Below, in pieces: positions 31,972 to 40,227 of a DNA stretch of 45,420 bases. A model generated the notes under the pieces. The model made no database searches and was not told the origin of the DNA. It saw only the letters and a list, made by a program, of their open reading frames with translations. The stretch's first letter is position 1. Every line of letters begins with the position of its first letter. The DNA is from an uncultured Magnetospirillum sp. (GTDB taxonomy: Bacteria > Pseudomonadota > Alphaproteobacteria > Rhodospirillales > Magnetospirillaceae): contig NZ_CAINTR010000047.1 in assembly GCF_903853455.1 (NCBI RefSeq), forward strand, positions 1 to 45,420, in the 5' to 3' direction. A program made the translations under genes and the position numbers.

Positions 31972-33147
31972 ATGCCGCAGCTTCGGTTCAGGAATTTCAG
32001 CAGCCTCACCTTCCTTCAGTCGATCGACAAGCCGCGCTTTCTGGCTCCGCTGCTGGCCGGGCACGCCGAATTTTTCGCGCGGCACGGTGTCGACGTGGCT
32101 GCCCTGACCAACGACGACAGTTGCGCCCGCCTATTGCTCGCGGCACTCACGACACCAGATGAGAATATGCCGGGCACACTCCTGCGTGACCTGTATGTGC
32201 TCGATGAACTGGCCGACGAGGACGGGCATCAGCGAATCTTCGACGAGGCGGGACGTCGCGGCATCGACCTGGGGCAGATTCCCGACGATGTGTCTGCCGG
32301 AGACTTTGCCGTCCTCGTCCTTCTCCAGCATCCGCACTTGATCCGGGTCTGCCACGAGAAAATGGTCGTTCGCCAAGTGAAGCGCTACTACGAGTACCGC
32401 TCGCAAGACGATCGGCGATTCGCCATGGGCGACGTGGAGGCGGGCCTCGGCATGATCAGGGCCACCCTCGGACCATGGTTCGCGGAGCGAAAGCGGACCT
32501 CCACCTGCGAGCTTTTCACCTATGAAGAGGGCGGAGAGATTCGCGTTCTTCTCACCCATGGCGGATTGTTCCGCAGCGACGGCAGCATCACCAGCCATCT
32601 CGAACTGTCCCGCCTGGGCTGGCGTCCCCAGAAACATGATTCGGTCATCTACGACACCGGAAGCGGCATTCTGAGGATTCACGCCAGCTATGAACCGGAG
32701 CGCAACGCCTACCGGGAGGCGTTCGGATCGGCGCTGGCCGGCAGTGCGGCCTTCTTCGTGGATGCCGCGCCCTATTCGCTGGAGTCCCTGCGCAGCACCG
32801 GCGGCGTGCTGACCCTGGTCGATGGTCTCGATAGCGCGCGTCTCACCGAGGTGCTGGTGGAAATGGACGGCACCGACTGCCGCCAGATCCAGCTCAAGGG
32901 CGACGATCTGGCGGAATCCATCGCAGCCTGCGGCGAAGTGGTCGTTCCTCCCGGCGAAATCGTCAGGGCCTGCTTCGCTTTGGGATACCGCAGTGGCGGG
33001 CGGGACCGTAAGCTCGAGATCCGCCTTCCCAATGTCGCCGAATACGATCGGGACCGTGATGGCAACGTGACCGAGGCGTTCCTGCGTGCCAACAGCTTCT
33101 TGGTTACCAGCCATGCCGATGCTGATGGATTGGTGGACGCGGCTTGA
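31972..33147 (+). CDS. Protein of unknown function, linked to XRE-ImmA
   Basis: 391 residues from ATG 31972, behind GGGGA. Soluble, no signal peptide or membrane segment. It starts MPQLRFRNFSSLTFLQSIDK. The middle has a helical, charged segment (HEKMVVRQVKRYYEYRS) and a beta-rich region, with repeated sheet-like sequences such as SVIYDTGSGILRIHASYEPE. I recognise no domain. It overlaps the next unknown gene and follows the XRE-ImmA pair by 42 bp, so all four may be one operon. Possible roles include a lysogeny or exclusion function of the element or a defence effector; none is supported by a motif. Confidence 0.7.
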   Translation: MPQLRFRNFSSLTFLQSIDKPRFLAPLLAGHAEFFARHGVDVAALTNDDSCARLLLAALTTPDENMPGTLLRDLYVLDELADEDGHQRIFDEAGRRGIDLGQIPDDVSAGDFAVLVLLQHPHLIRVCHEKMVVRQVKRYYEYRSQDDRRFAMGDVEAGLGMIRATLGPWFAERKRTSTCELFTYEEGGEIRVLLTHGGLFRSDGSITSHLELSRLGWRPQKHDSVIYDTGSGILRIHASYEPERNAYREAFGSALAGSAAFFVDAAPYSLESLRSTGGVLTLVDGLDSARLTEVLVEMDGTDCRQIQLKGDDLAESIAACGEVVVPPGEIVRACFALGYRSGGRDRKLEIRLPNVAEYDRDRDGNVTEAFLRANSFLVTSHADADGLVDAA

Positions 33148-34237
33148 GGCCGCGCCCCGCTTCGGCGGTCCGCGCCGTCATGTCCACGCGCAGCTTGGCG
33201 GTGACCTTGCCACCTTCCTGGAACGGCAGGGAATCCTCCGCCAGGGCCGCATCGCCAACACATTTCCCTGTGCCGGCAGCCGGGGTGACGGCTGCTCGCG
33301 GTCGGTGATCGAGATCGACGGCGAGTACCAACTCGTCTGCGGAAGCCGGCCGGCGCAATGTGCCGACATCGTCGTGTCGGCCAGCGACGTGGCGCTGCTG
33401 TCGCTGGACATGGCGGCCCTGTGCCGCCGCGTGGGAAGTGCCCTCGGCATCCAGGCGCAGCCGGAAGCCGTCCACGGTATCGCCGGCATTCACCGGATCG
33501 GCTCCTTCGCCGCCGCACCGGCGACCCGCCATCCCGCCTTCCTCGTCATTCGTTTCTCCGCCAAGCACTATGCCGAGGCGCTGGGCGCCCTCGCCAGCCG
33601 GCAAAACGGCCGGCCGTTCGTGGTGCTGCTGCCCACGGCCCGCTTCCTGACCGACGGCATCGAACGTGATGCCCGGACCGTCGGCGCCGCCATCGTCGTT
33701 CTGTCGGACGTGCTGGATATGGCCGCCGATGGCTTCACCGCCGCCGCCGATCCCCGGCGTTTTCTCGACTCCCTCGGCCGGACGGAAAGTCGCGGGCAGC
33801 CGGCGGCGACCATGGGAGTGGTGGCGCGGGCGCTGGTCTGCGACGGCGCATTGCCCCCCGATTGGCATGATCTGGATGACCGGCAGTACGCCGAACTGGT
33901 GGCCGATGCCAGTCGCTACGATGTGTTCGCGGACCAGCGCCGCGGCACTGTCCTGAAGGCGGGCACCGTGGCCGGCGACAAGGTGCCAGCCTCGCATTTC
34001 AGCACCATCTTGGCCGCCGTGACGAGCCGCAGCCATTACGACCCGAATGTCACTGGTCCCGATCTCGCTCAGGGCAAACAGATCTTCCAGCGGGCACGGG
34101 CGCTTTTCGACAGTGGGTCCGGCCGCGCCTCCTGGCGAATCTTTCCCACAATCCGGCACGAAGAGGGTCACGCGGTATACGCGTTCCGCCCGCAGCCGGG
34201 CGTCACCTTCGCTTTCGTCTTCCTGCCCGATTCCTGA
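33125..34237 (+). CDS. Protein of unknown function, partner of previous gene
   Basis: About 370 residues. The start is uncertain: ATG 33113, 33119 and 33125 are all possible and none has a clear ribosome site; all overlap the end of the previous gene, which suggests coupling by re-initiation. The N-terminal part has a Cys pattern (FPCAGSRGDGCSR, then YQLVCGSRPAQCADI) that could bind zinc. The middle alternates strands and helices (HPAFLVIRFSAKHYAEAL, FVVLLPTARFL), suggesting an alpha/beta fold. The C-terminus (GHAVYAFRPQPGVTFAFVFLPD) is strand-rich. I know no family. It always needs to be considered with its upstream partner. Confidence 0.65.
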   Translation: MDWWTRLEAAPRFGGPRRHVHAQLGGDLATFLERQGILRQGRIANTFPCAGSRGDGCSRSVIEIDGEYQLVCGSRPAQCADIVVSASDVALLSLDMAALCRRVGSALGIQAQPEAVHGIAGIHRIGSFAAAPATRHPAFLVIRFSAKHYAEALGALASRQNGRPFVVLLPTARFLTDGIERDARTVGAAIVVLSDVLDMAADGFTAAADPRRFLDSLGRTESRGQPAATMGVVARALVCDGALPPDWHDLDDRQYAELVADASRYDVFADQRRGTVLKAGTVAGDKVPASHFSTILAAVTSRSHYDPNVTGPDLAQGKQIFQRARALFDSGSGRASWRIFPTIRHEEGHAVYAFRPQPGVTFAFVFLPDS

Positions 34238-34304
34238 TCCCGGCGGCGCTACAGCCTCCATACAGGCGGCGTCCGCTTCCCGTACAGACTGCCGGCCCAT
34301 GGTG

Positions 34305-34330
34305 TCTCCCGTGACCAACACCACGGGAGA
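34305..34330 (+). promoter_or_regulatory. Hairpin sequestering a ribosome binding site
   Basis: TCTCCCGTG (34305-34313) pairs perfectly with CACGGGAGA (34322-34330), loop 8 bases. The right arm contains GGGAG (34325-34329), the ribosome site of the Com-like gene at 34336. Folded mRNA would hide it, so translation may depend on unwinding or on a bound protein. Confidence 0.5.
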
Positions 34331-34335
34331 TCAAG

Positions 34336-34551
34336 ATGGACAAGGAAATCGAATGGCGGTGCCCCCGCTGCGGCAAGCTGCTGGGGATTCTGCGTGACGG
34401 CCGCCTTCACCTGCGTTTTGCCCGCGGCCACGAATTCCTGGTCGGCTTTCCGGCCACAGGTGTTTGCCGCGGTTGCAGCACCCTGAACGAACTTCCCAAT
34501 CCTGCATCGTTGTCCAACTCGCCCCGTTCGAGCGGGCCGACGAGGCCGTAG
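34336..34551 (+). CDS. Com-like zinc-finger protein
   Basis: 71 residues, ATG 34336, ribosome site GGGAG inside a hairpin. Two CxxC knuckles (CPRCGKLLG at residue 9 and CRGCS near 47) flank a basic segment (RLHLRFARGHEF). This resembles the Com protein of phage Mu, a small zinc-finger RNA-binding translational activator. The C-terminus is low-complexity. If the resemblance is functional it would bind an mRNA leader, possibly its own. It could instead be a generic zinc ribbon. Confidence 0.6.
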   Translation: MDKEIEWRCPRCGKLLGILRDGRLHLRFARGHEFLVGFPATGVCRGCSTLNELPNPASLSNSPRSSGPTRP

Positions 34552-34646
34552 CCGTCTCCCCTCATTTCCATCCCACCGAGAGGCGCACGACGCCCTGACC
34601 AGGCCACGAGGAGGCACCCGATGCCCGGCCGTAAGGCAGGCATCTC

Positions 34647-35396
34647 GTGCGCCATCTTTGGCAGTCGATCCATGCGGATCTCACGCGGCTTATCGCTCTC
34701 CATTCCTCCCGCCGGCAATATCTGGATCTGCAGCGGTCGCATCCCGGCCTGGCACGTTTCGCCGATCCCGGCGCCGTGCTCGATTTCCTGCACCGGCGCG
34801 ATGCCGATCCTGACGACAAAAACCGCATCCTGGCGATTCTGGTGAGCGCAGCGCAGCGCGGTGACGGCAAAGATGCCGCCACCACGATGGTGTGGTTGGC
34901 GCTGTGGCCCGGGCTCGATGCCCTCTATCGGCGGCTGTGGCGCCATTTCCGGAGCGATCCCGCCGAGCTCGTTTCCGAAGTGGCCGGCCGCTTCGCCATG
35001 GAGGTTCACCGGGCCGACCTCGGCCGCATCCATCGGGTCGCCGCCACCCTGATTGCCAACGTCGAGCGCGACATCCGGGATGGTCTGCGCCGGGGGTGGG
35101 CTGAGGCCGCACTGCGCAGAGAAATGCCGGAACCGGATGATCTCGGCCCCGACGCCCGACCGCCATCCGCCTTCTTCGATATTCCGCCCGGCATCGATGC
35201 GGATGCCGAGGCGGATGCCATCGGTCGGGTCCTGACCAGCCTCGTCGGCGGCGATGCCAGCATCGTCGTCGCGGTCGTGGTGATGGGGGAAGGCCAGAGC
35301 GAGATCGCCGACCGTCTGGGCATCAGCCACGACGCCGTGCGCAAGCGCTACCAGCGCGCCATCCGCCGCCTGCGCGATGCCCTGAAAGAAAAGTGA
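34647..35396 (+). CDS. Sigma-70-like RNA polymerase sigma factor
   Basis: 249 residues from GTG 34647 (AGGCAGG six bases upstream). The C-terminal region 4 is clear: EGQSEIADRLGISHDAVRKR is a helix-turn-helix that would contact the -35 box. A region-2-like helical segment lies near residues 80-125 (ALWPGLDALYRRLWRHFRS...VSEVAGRFAMEVHRAD). The linker is acidic and proline-rich. I infer a phage- or element-encoded sigma factor directing RNA polymerase to element genes; sigma-like activators of this size are common in prophage early regions. No anti-sigma gene is obvious. Confidence 0.7.
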   Translation: MRHLWQSIHADLTRLIALHSSRRQYLDLQRSHPGLARFADPGAVLDFLHRRDADPDDKNRILAILVSAAQRGDGKDAATTMVWLALWPGLDALYRRLWRHFRSDPAELVSEVAGRFAMEVHRADLGRIHRVAATLIANVERDIRDGLRRGWAEAALRREMPEPDDLGPDARPPSAFFDIPPGIDADAEADAIGRVLTSLVGGDASIVVAVVVMGEGQSEIADRLGISHDAVRKRYQRAIRRLRDALKEK

Positions 35397-35485
35397 CCGG
35401 GGCCTGTCCCAATCCGCCGCGCAGACCCGCGTTTTCCTTTCGATCGGGCCGGGAAGGCCGGCCGGCAACCAGGGAAGACCTCCCG

Positions 35486-35674
35486 ATGAGTGATTTCTGC
35501 ACCCACCAGTTTCTCCGCCTGCCTGGCCTGTTCCGGCGGTGGGAGTTGGGCGAGGTCATCGATACCGGCGCCGACTACCGCATCGAGGATGCAGGCACTG
35601 CCGGCGACGACACGCCGCTCTTCGCGATCTACGTCGCCATTCCCCCAACCCCTCCCGCCACGGAGGCCGCCTGA
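35486..35674 (+). CDS. Small hypothetical protein
   Basis: 62 residues from ATG 35486, with GGGAAGA seven bases upstream. Starts MSDFCTHQFLRLPGLFRRWE and ends in a proline-rich tail. No motif recognised. It lies between the sigma-like gene and the ATPase operon in the same orientation; the ribosome site is the main reason to believe it. Confidence 0.5.
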   Translation: MSDFCTHQFLRLPGLFRRWELGEVIDTGADYRIEDAGTAGDDTPLFAIYVAIPPTPPATEAA

Positions 35675-35834
35675 GCCGACGGCGGCGCCCACCACGGTTT
35701 CATGCCGGGCTTTCCAGGGAATGGAACACCCCTCGGGGGAATACCTGGACCGCAAATGCTCCGCGCGGCGTCGGAGCCCGGCAGCAGCATCCAGCGACGG
35801 CATCCGGTGCAAGGCGACAACAAGGAGTCCCGCC

Positions 35835-36122
35835 ATGTTCAGTAACCCACTCAAGCGCCTGCGCAAGAAGTCGTGGCTGTCCGCGCTGCCCGACAGCATC
35901 GAGGTCCCGCCCCTCGGTGACCGTGCCGGAGAGACCAAAGCGATCGACGCGGCGACCGTCGACGACATCAGCTTCGCGATCCAGGCCCTCAACCAGAAGT
36001 CCTCCGCGCTCTACCGCGAGATCGAGGCGCTGCGTCACCTCCACGACCTCGCCCGCAAGGTCGGTGCCGTCGGCAGCGATGGTGCGGTCGAGGCGGCCGC
36101 CCGTCACGAGGAGGTCGCTTGA
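35835..36122 (+). CDS. Small helical hypothetical protein
   Basis: 95 residues, ATG 35835 with AAGGAG upstream. The N-terminus is basic (MFSNPLKRLRKKSWLSALPD), and the C-terminal half is a long helix (IQALNQKSSALYREIEALRH) that could form a coiled coil. It ends at a TGATG junction with the RecA-like ATPase gene, so they are translationally coupled. Possibly a loader or partner of that ATPase; no family is known to me. Confidence 0.6.
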   Translation: MFSNPLKRLRKKSWLSALPDSIEVPPLGDRAGETKAIDAATVDDISFAIQALNQKSSALYREIEALRHLHDLARKVGAVGSDGAVEAAARHEEVA

Positions 36123-37057
36123 TGAATGCGCCTTTCCCCTCCGCTTCCACGGGGTTCCGCATCATCACCGCCGACGAGCGGTTGGCGGAACCCCGTGGCA
36201 TCAAGGCCTGCATCTTCGGCAAGCCCGGCATCGGCAAGACCTCGCTGCTGTGGACGCTGATGTCGAGCACCACCCTGGCCAATGGCCAGCCGTATTCCTC
36301 GGCCCTGTTCATGGATCTGGAAGCCGGCGATCTCGCCATTGAGGGCTGGCCGGGCGACACCATCCGGCCTCGGACCTGGCCGGAATGCCGCGATTTCGCG
36401 GTGTTCATCGGCGGCCCCAATCCGGCGCTGCGCGACGACCAGCCCTTCAGCCAGGCCCATTACGACGCCGTCTGCGAGCGCTTCGGCGACCCGACGGTGC
36501 TGGATCGCTACGACACTGTGTTCATCGACTCGATCACCGTGGCGGGGCGGCTCTGCTTCCAGTGGTGTCGCGGCCAGCCCGAGGCGTTCTCCGACAAGAC
36601 TGGCAAAGCGGATATTCGCGGCGCCTATGGCCTGCACGGTCGCGAGATGATCGCGTGGCTGACCCACCTTCAGCACACGCGGGGCAAGAACGTCATCTTC
36701 GTCGGCGTGCTGGACGAAAAGCTCGACGACTTCAACCGCAAGGTCTTCGTGCCCCAGATCGATGGCGCCAAGACCGGCCTCGAACTGCCGGGGATCGTCG
36801 ATCAGGTCATCACGATGACGGAGATCAAGGGCGAGGACGGCAAGCTCTATCGCGCGTTCGTCTGCCAGACCCTGAACTCCTGGGGCTATCCCGCCAAGGA
36901 TCGCAGTGGCCGCCTCGATTTGATCGAGGAGCCGCATCTGGGCCGCCTGATGGACAAGATCCGCGGCCCGGTCAAACCGGCCGCCCAGAGGTTGGAGTTC
37001 CGCCGCCCGGACTCCGCCGAGCCCACCCCCGCCAATCCCGATCACGCCCAATCCTGA
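36122..37057 (+). CDS. RecA-like ATPase, Sak4/AAA_24 type
   Basis: 311 residues; ATG 36122. Walker A is GKPGIGKTS near residue 36 and a Walker B-like strand DTVFIDSITV lies near 138. The size and the absence of RecA's N- and C-terminal domains fit phage Sak4-type recombinases (AAA_24), which anneal or exchange single-stranded DNA and work with a phage ssDNA-binding protein. The next gene, 18 bp downstream, is a candidate for that partner. Position at the head of the replication/recombination operon supports this. The C-terminal 30 residues are proline-rich. Confidence 0.85.
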   Translation: MNAPFPSASTGFRIITADERLAEPRGIKACIFGKPGIGKTSLLWTLMSSTTLANGQPYSSALFMDLEAGDLAIEGWPGDTIRPRTWPECRDFAVFIGGPNPALRDDQPFSQAHYDAVCERFGDPTVLDRYDTVFIDSITVAGRLCFQWCRGQPEAFSDKTGKADIRGAYGLHGREMIAWLTHLQHTRGKNVIFVGVLDEKLDDFNRKVFVPQIDGAKTGLELPGIVDQVITMTEIKGEDGKLYRAFVCQTLNSWGYPAKDRSGRLDLIEEPHLGRLMDKIRGPVKPAAQRLEFRRPDSAEPTPANPDHAQS

Positions 37058-37075
37058 CGAAAGGAGCGTTAAGCC

Positions 37076-37681
37076 ATGTCCGCTTCATGGAACGATTTCA
37101 ACAAAGCCCCTGCGGCAAATCTGATCCCGAAAGGTGCGCTCGCCAAGGTCCGGCTCACCATCCGGCCCGGCGGTTATGACGATCCGGCCCAGGGCTGGAC
37201 CGGCGGCTATGCCACCCGCGGCACTACCGGCGCCGTCTATCTCAGCGGCGAGTTCACGGTGCTGGAGGGTCCCTATGCCCGCCGCAAGATCTTCACCCTG
37301 ATCGGCCTTTCCAGTCCCAAGGGGCCGGATTGGGGCAACATGGGCCGCGCCTTCGTCCGCGGCATGCTGAACTCCGCCCGCGGCATTCCCAACAAGGATG
37401 ACTCCCCGCAGGCACAGGCGGCCCGCCGTATCAGCGGCTTCGCCGACATCGACGGGTTGGAGTTCGTCGCCCGCATCGACATCGGCACCGATGCCAACGG
37501 CGAGGAGAAGAACGAGATCCGCGCCGCCATCATGCCCGACCACAAGGAGTATGCCGCGCTGATGGGGCTCACCCCGGTGGCGCGCTCCGCCACCGCAGGG
37601 GCGGGTTCTGCGGCTTCCGCCGCGAAACCGCCGACACCGGCTCCCGCCGCCGGTGGCGTCCGCCCCTCCTGGGCGCAGTAA
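37076..37681 (+). CDS. Putative phage ssDNA-binding protein
   Basis: 201 residues; ATG 37076 follows AAAGGAG. The N-terminal 130 residues are strand-rich and contain a conserved-looking YDDPAQGWTGGYATRG and YLSGEFTVLEGPYARRK, consistent with an OB-like fold in phage DUF669-type proteins. The last 40 residues are a flexible Ala/Pro tail ending GGVRPSWAQ, a layout typical of ssDNA-binding proteins that recruit partners through the C-terminus. Placement directly after the Sak4-type ATPase supports it. The call is mostly contextual. Confidence 0.6.
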   Translation: MSASWNDFNKAPAANLIPKGALAKVRLTIRPGGYDDPAQGWTGGYATRGTTGAVYLSGEFTVLEGPYARRKIFTLIGLSSPKGPDWGNMGRAFVRGMLNSARGIPNKDDSPQAQAARRISGFADIDGLEFVARIDIGTDANGEEKNEIRAAIMPDHKEYAALMGLTPVARSATAGAGSAASAAKPPTPAPAAGGVRPSWAQ

Positions 37682-37693
37682 CGGGAATCGGCC

Positions 37694-39373
37694 ATGCTGC
37701 TGCGTCCCCGCCAGCGCCTGTTCGTCGAGCGTAGCGTCCGCGCGCTCGGCGAACATCAGAACACCCTCGGTGTCGCCCCGACCGGCGCCGGCAAAACCAT
37801 CATGCTGTCGGCGACCACCGGCGAAATGATCGGCGGCACCGACGCCAAGGCCTGCGTGCTGGCCCACCGCGACGAGTTGACCGAACAGAACCGGGGCAAG
37901 TTCGGCAAGGTCAATCCGGCGATCACCACCTCGGTGGTCGATGCCGGGGAGAAATCGTGGCGGGGCCAGGTCACCTTCGCCATGGTGCCCACGCTCGCCC
38001 GCCAGTCCAACCTCGACGCCATGCCGGCTCTTGATCTGCTGGTGATCGACGAGGCCCACCACGCCGCCGCCGACAGCTACCGGCGGATCATCGACCTGGC
38101 GCTGCACCGCAATCCGATGTGTCGGATCTACGGCGTCACCGCCACCCCCAACCGGGGTGATCGCAAGGGGCTGCGGCCGGTCTTCTCCAACGTCGCCGAC
38201 CAAATCCGCATCGGCGAACTGGTGGCGTCGGGCCATCTGGTGCCGCCGCGCACCTTCGTCATCGATGTCGGAGTGCAGGAAGACCTCGCCCGGGTTGGAC
38301 GCTCCGGCGACGATTTCGACATGACCGAGGTGGCGCGGGTGATGAACAACCGCCCGGTCACCGACGCGGTCATTCGCCACTGGCAGGCAAAGGCCGCCGA
38401 CCGCCAGACCGTGGTGTTCTGCTCCACCGTGGATCACGCCAGCAGCGTCACGTCGGCCTTCGTCGACGCCGGTGTTTCCGCCGTCCTGGTCACCGGCGAG
38501 ATGGGCGAGACCGAACGGCGGGCGGCGCTGGCCGCCTATGCGTCCGGCCAGATCCGGGTGGTGGTCAACGTCGCGGTGCTGACCGAGGGCTGGGACCATC
38601 CTCCCACCTCCTGCGTCGTGCTGCTGCGCCCCAGTTCCTACAAGAGCACCCTGATCCAGATGGTCGGCCGGGGTCTGCGCACCGTCAATCCGGAGGAACA
38701 TCCCGGACTGATCAAGACCGACTGCATCGTGCTGGATTTCGGCACATCGTCCCTCCTGCATGGATCGCTGGAGCAGGACATCGATCTCGCCGGCAGTGAG
38801 GAGACCGGAGAGGCCCCGACCAAGGAATGCCCGGAATGCGGTGCGGTGGTGCCCTTGGGCGTCACCGAGTGCCCCCTCTGCGGCCATGTCTGGGAGCGTT
38901 CCGCCGCGAATGCCGGGACGCCGCTCGGCGACTTCGTCATGACCGAGATCGATCTGCTGAAGCGTTCCAGCTTCCGCTGGTGCGATCTGTTCGGCGATGA
39001 CGCGGCGCTGGTGGCCAGCGGCTTCAATGCCTGGGGCGGCATCTTCTTTTTGAACGGTCGCTGGTATGGCATCGGCGGCATGCAACGCCAGCGCCCCCAC
39101 CTGCTGGCGGTCGGCGAGCGGACGGTCTGTCTGGCGGCAGCGGACGACTGGTTGAACCAGAACGAGTCCGATGAAACCGCGCACAAGACCCGCCGCTGGC
39201 TGAACCAGTCCCCCACCGACAAGCAGCTTGCCCTGCTCCCGGCCGAGTGCCGGCAGGATTTCAGCCTGACCCGCTATCAGGCGTCGGCGCTGCTGGCGTT
39301 CCGGTTCAACCGGCAGGCCATCCGCTCGCTGGTGTTCGACGCCGACGAGGCTGTGATCGGGAGGGCTGCATGA
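37694..39373 (+). CDS. Phage DEAD/DEAH-box helicase with zinc ribbon
   Basis: 559 residues. Motifs in order: GVAPTGAGKT (Walker A, near 32), VIDEAHHAAADSYRR (DEAH, near 117), YGVTATPNRGD (III), VVFCSTVDHASSV (IV), VVNVAVLTEGWDHPPTS (V) and QMVGRGLRT (VI). After residue 370 a zinc ribbon CPECG...CPLCG is followed by a 150-residue C-terminal domain of unknown role. It resembles phage replication or repair helicases (SSL2/UvsW-like). It would unwind DNA or RNA during element replication or recombination. ATG 37694 is 12 bp after the previous stop. Confidence 0.9.
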   Translation: MLLRPRQRLFVERSVRALGEHQNTLGVAPTGAGKTIMLSATTGEMIGGTDAKACVLAHRDELTEQNRGKFGKVNPAITTSVVDAGEKSWRGQVTFAMVPTLARQSNLDAMPALDLLVIDEAHHAAADSYRRIIDLALHRNPMCRIYGVTATPNRGDRKGLRPVFSNVADQIRIGELVASGHLVPPRTFVIDVGVQEDLARVGRSGDDFDMTEVARVMNNRPVTDAVIRHWQAKAADRQTVVFCSTVDHASSVTSAFVDAGVSAVLVTGEMGETERRAALAAYASGQIRVVVNVAVLTEGWDHPPTSCVVLLRPSSYKSTLIQMVGRGLRTVNPEEHPGLIKTDCIVLDFGTSSLLHGSLEQDIDLAGSEETGEAPTKECPECGAVVPLGVTECPLCGHVWERSAANAGTPLGDFVMTEIDLLKRSSFRWCDLFGDDAALVASGFNAWGGIFFLNGRWYGIGGMQRQRPHLLAVGERTVCLAAADDWLNQNESDETAHKTRRWLNQSPTDKQLALLPAECRQDFSLTRYQASALLAFRFNRQAIRSLVFDADEAVIGRAA

Positions 39374-39385
39374 TGGAGATCTCCG

Positions 39386-39829
39386 ATGTCCGATCAGGCT
39401 GCCGCCCGGCTGCGGGCGTGGCATCCGCGTGGAACGCTCTGTGCCGTCTGTCGACGACCGACCCGTGGCTTTGGCTGGTTCGACCCGGTGCGCCCGGCGG
39501 CATCGCCGCCAAAGCCGAAGAAACGGGCACCCACGCCCCTGGGGCGGCGCCGGCCGCCGGTCTGGTTCTGTTCGATGGGTTGCCAAGGCTTCTGGGCGCG
39601 TTTGGCGCGGAGGTCGCCGGCCATGGTTGACCTCACCGAACAGGAAGAGGCGGCCATCCGCGCCGCCATGAAGCCGGTGGCCGAACTGATGGAGGAGATC
39701 GGCTGGGACAAGCGTCTTGCCGACCTTACCGAGGTCCAGGTCCTGAGCTTGATCGAAGCCGCCGTCGAAGCATTCCAGGACGCCATGCGCGCCCAGGCCG
39801 GCACCGACAGCATGGAGATTCCCTTCTGA
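39386..39829 (+). CDS. DUF6511 domain protein
   Basis: 147 residues; ATG 39386. An N-terminal zinc-binding region (CAVCRRPTRGFGW, later WFCSMGCQGFW) is followed by the diagnostic helical part AAMKPVAELMEEIGWDKRL and LTEVQVLSLIEAAVEAFQDA, which I recognise as DUF6511. Function unknown; the family sits in alphaproteobacterial prophage early operons next to helicase and nuclease genes, as here. It joins the next gene through TGATG. Confidence 0.8.
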   Translation: MSDQAAARLRAWHPRGTLCAVCRRPTRGFGWFDPVRPAASPPKPKKRAPTPLGRRRPPVWFCSMGCQGFWARLARRSPAMVDLTEQEEAAIRAAMKPVAELMEEIGWDKRLADLTEVQVLSLIEAAVEAFQDAMRAQAGTDSMEIPF

Positions 39830-40227
39830 TGAAACACTGCAGCCAATGTCATGAGGTAAAGCCGGCTGAGGAATTTGGTCTTCGGCGCCGGAGCCTGGAT
39901 GGTCGTCAGGCATGGTGTCTCGACTGCCATCGCGAATACCAGAAGCAATATGCGAGGGAGTGCCGCGATCCCGAGCGGCATAGGGAAGCGCAGGACCGTT
40001 ACCGCCAAAAACACCGCGAAAAGCACCGTGCCCATAGCCTTGTGCGGAAGGCGGTTCAGCGTTGCCAACTGATCGTGCCGGTCTGGTGCCAGCGATGCGG
40101 TTGCGTCACTGACCTCGAGGCTCATCACCACGATTACCAGAAGCCTTTGGAAGTCGAGTGGCTCTGTTCAACCTGCCATGGGTTGGCCCATCGCTCGAAT
40201 GCGGGAGGCGACCATGCTGGACTATAA
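39829..40227 (+). CDS. HNH/zinc-finger endonuclease-like protein
   Basis: 132 residues. The N-terminal zinc ribbon (CSQCHEVKPAEEFGLRR, later WCLDCHREYQKQY) is typical of phage HNH / endonuclease VII-like proteins. A basic helical linker follows, then CQRCG...LEAHHHDYQKPLEVEWLC and CHGLAH, which supply the His-rich catalytic centre and zinc ligands of an HNH-like fold. It probably cuts DNA during replication or packaging. It overlaps the following exonuclease gene by 14 bp. Confidence 0.7.
   Translation: MKHCSQCHEVKPAEEFGLRRRSLDGRQAWCLDCHREYQKQYARECRDPERHREAQDRYRQKHREKHRAHSLVRKAVQRCQLIVPVWCQRCGCVTDLEAHHHDYQKPLEVEWLCSTCHGLAHRSNAGGDHAGL

Noticed and set aside
37085-39913. 942-codon minus-strand open frame opposite the phage operon
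   Set aside because: Spans three convincing plus-strand genes; sequence is His/Gly/Asp-rich with no motif, a typical antisense shadow.
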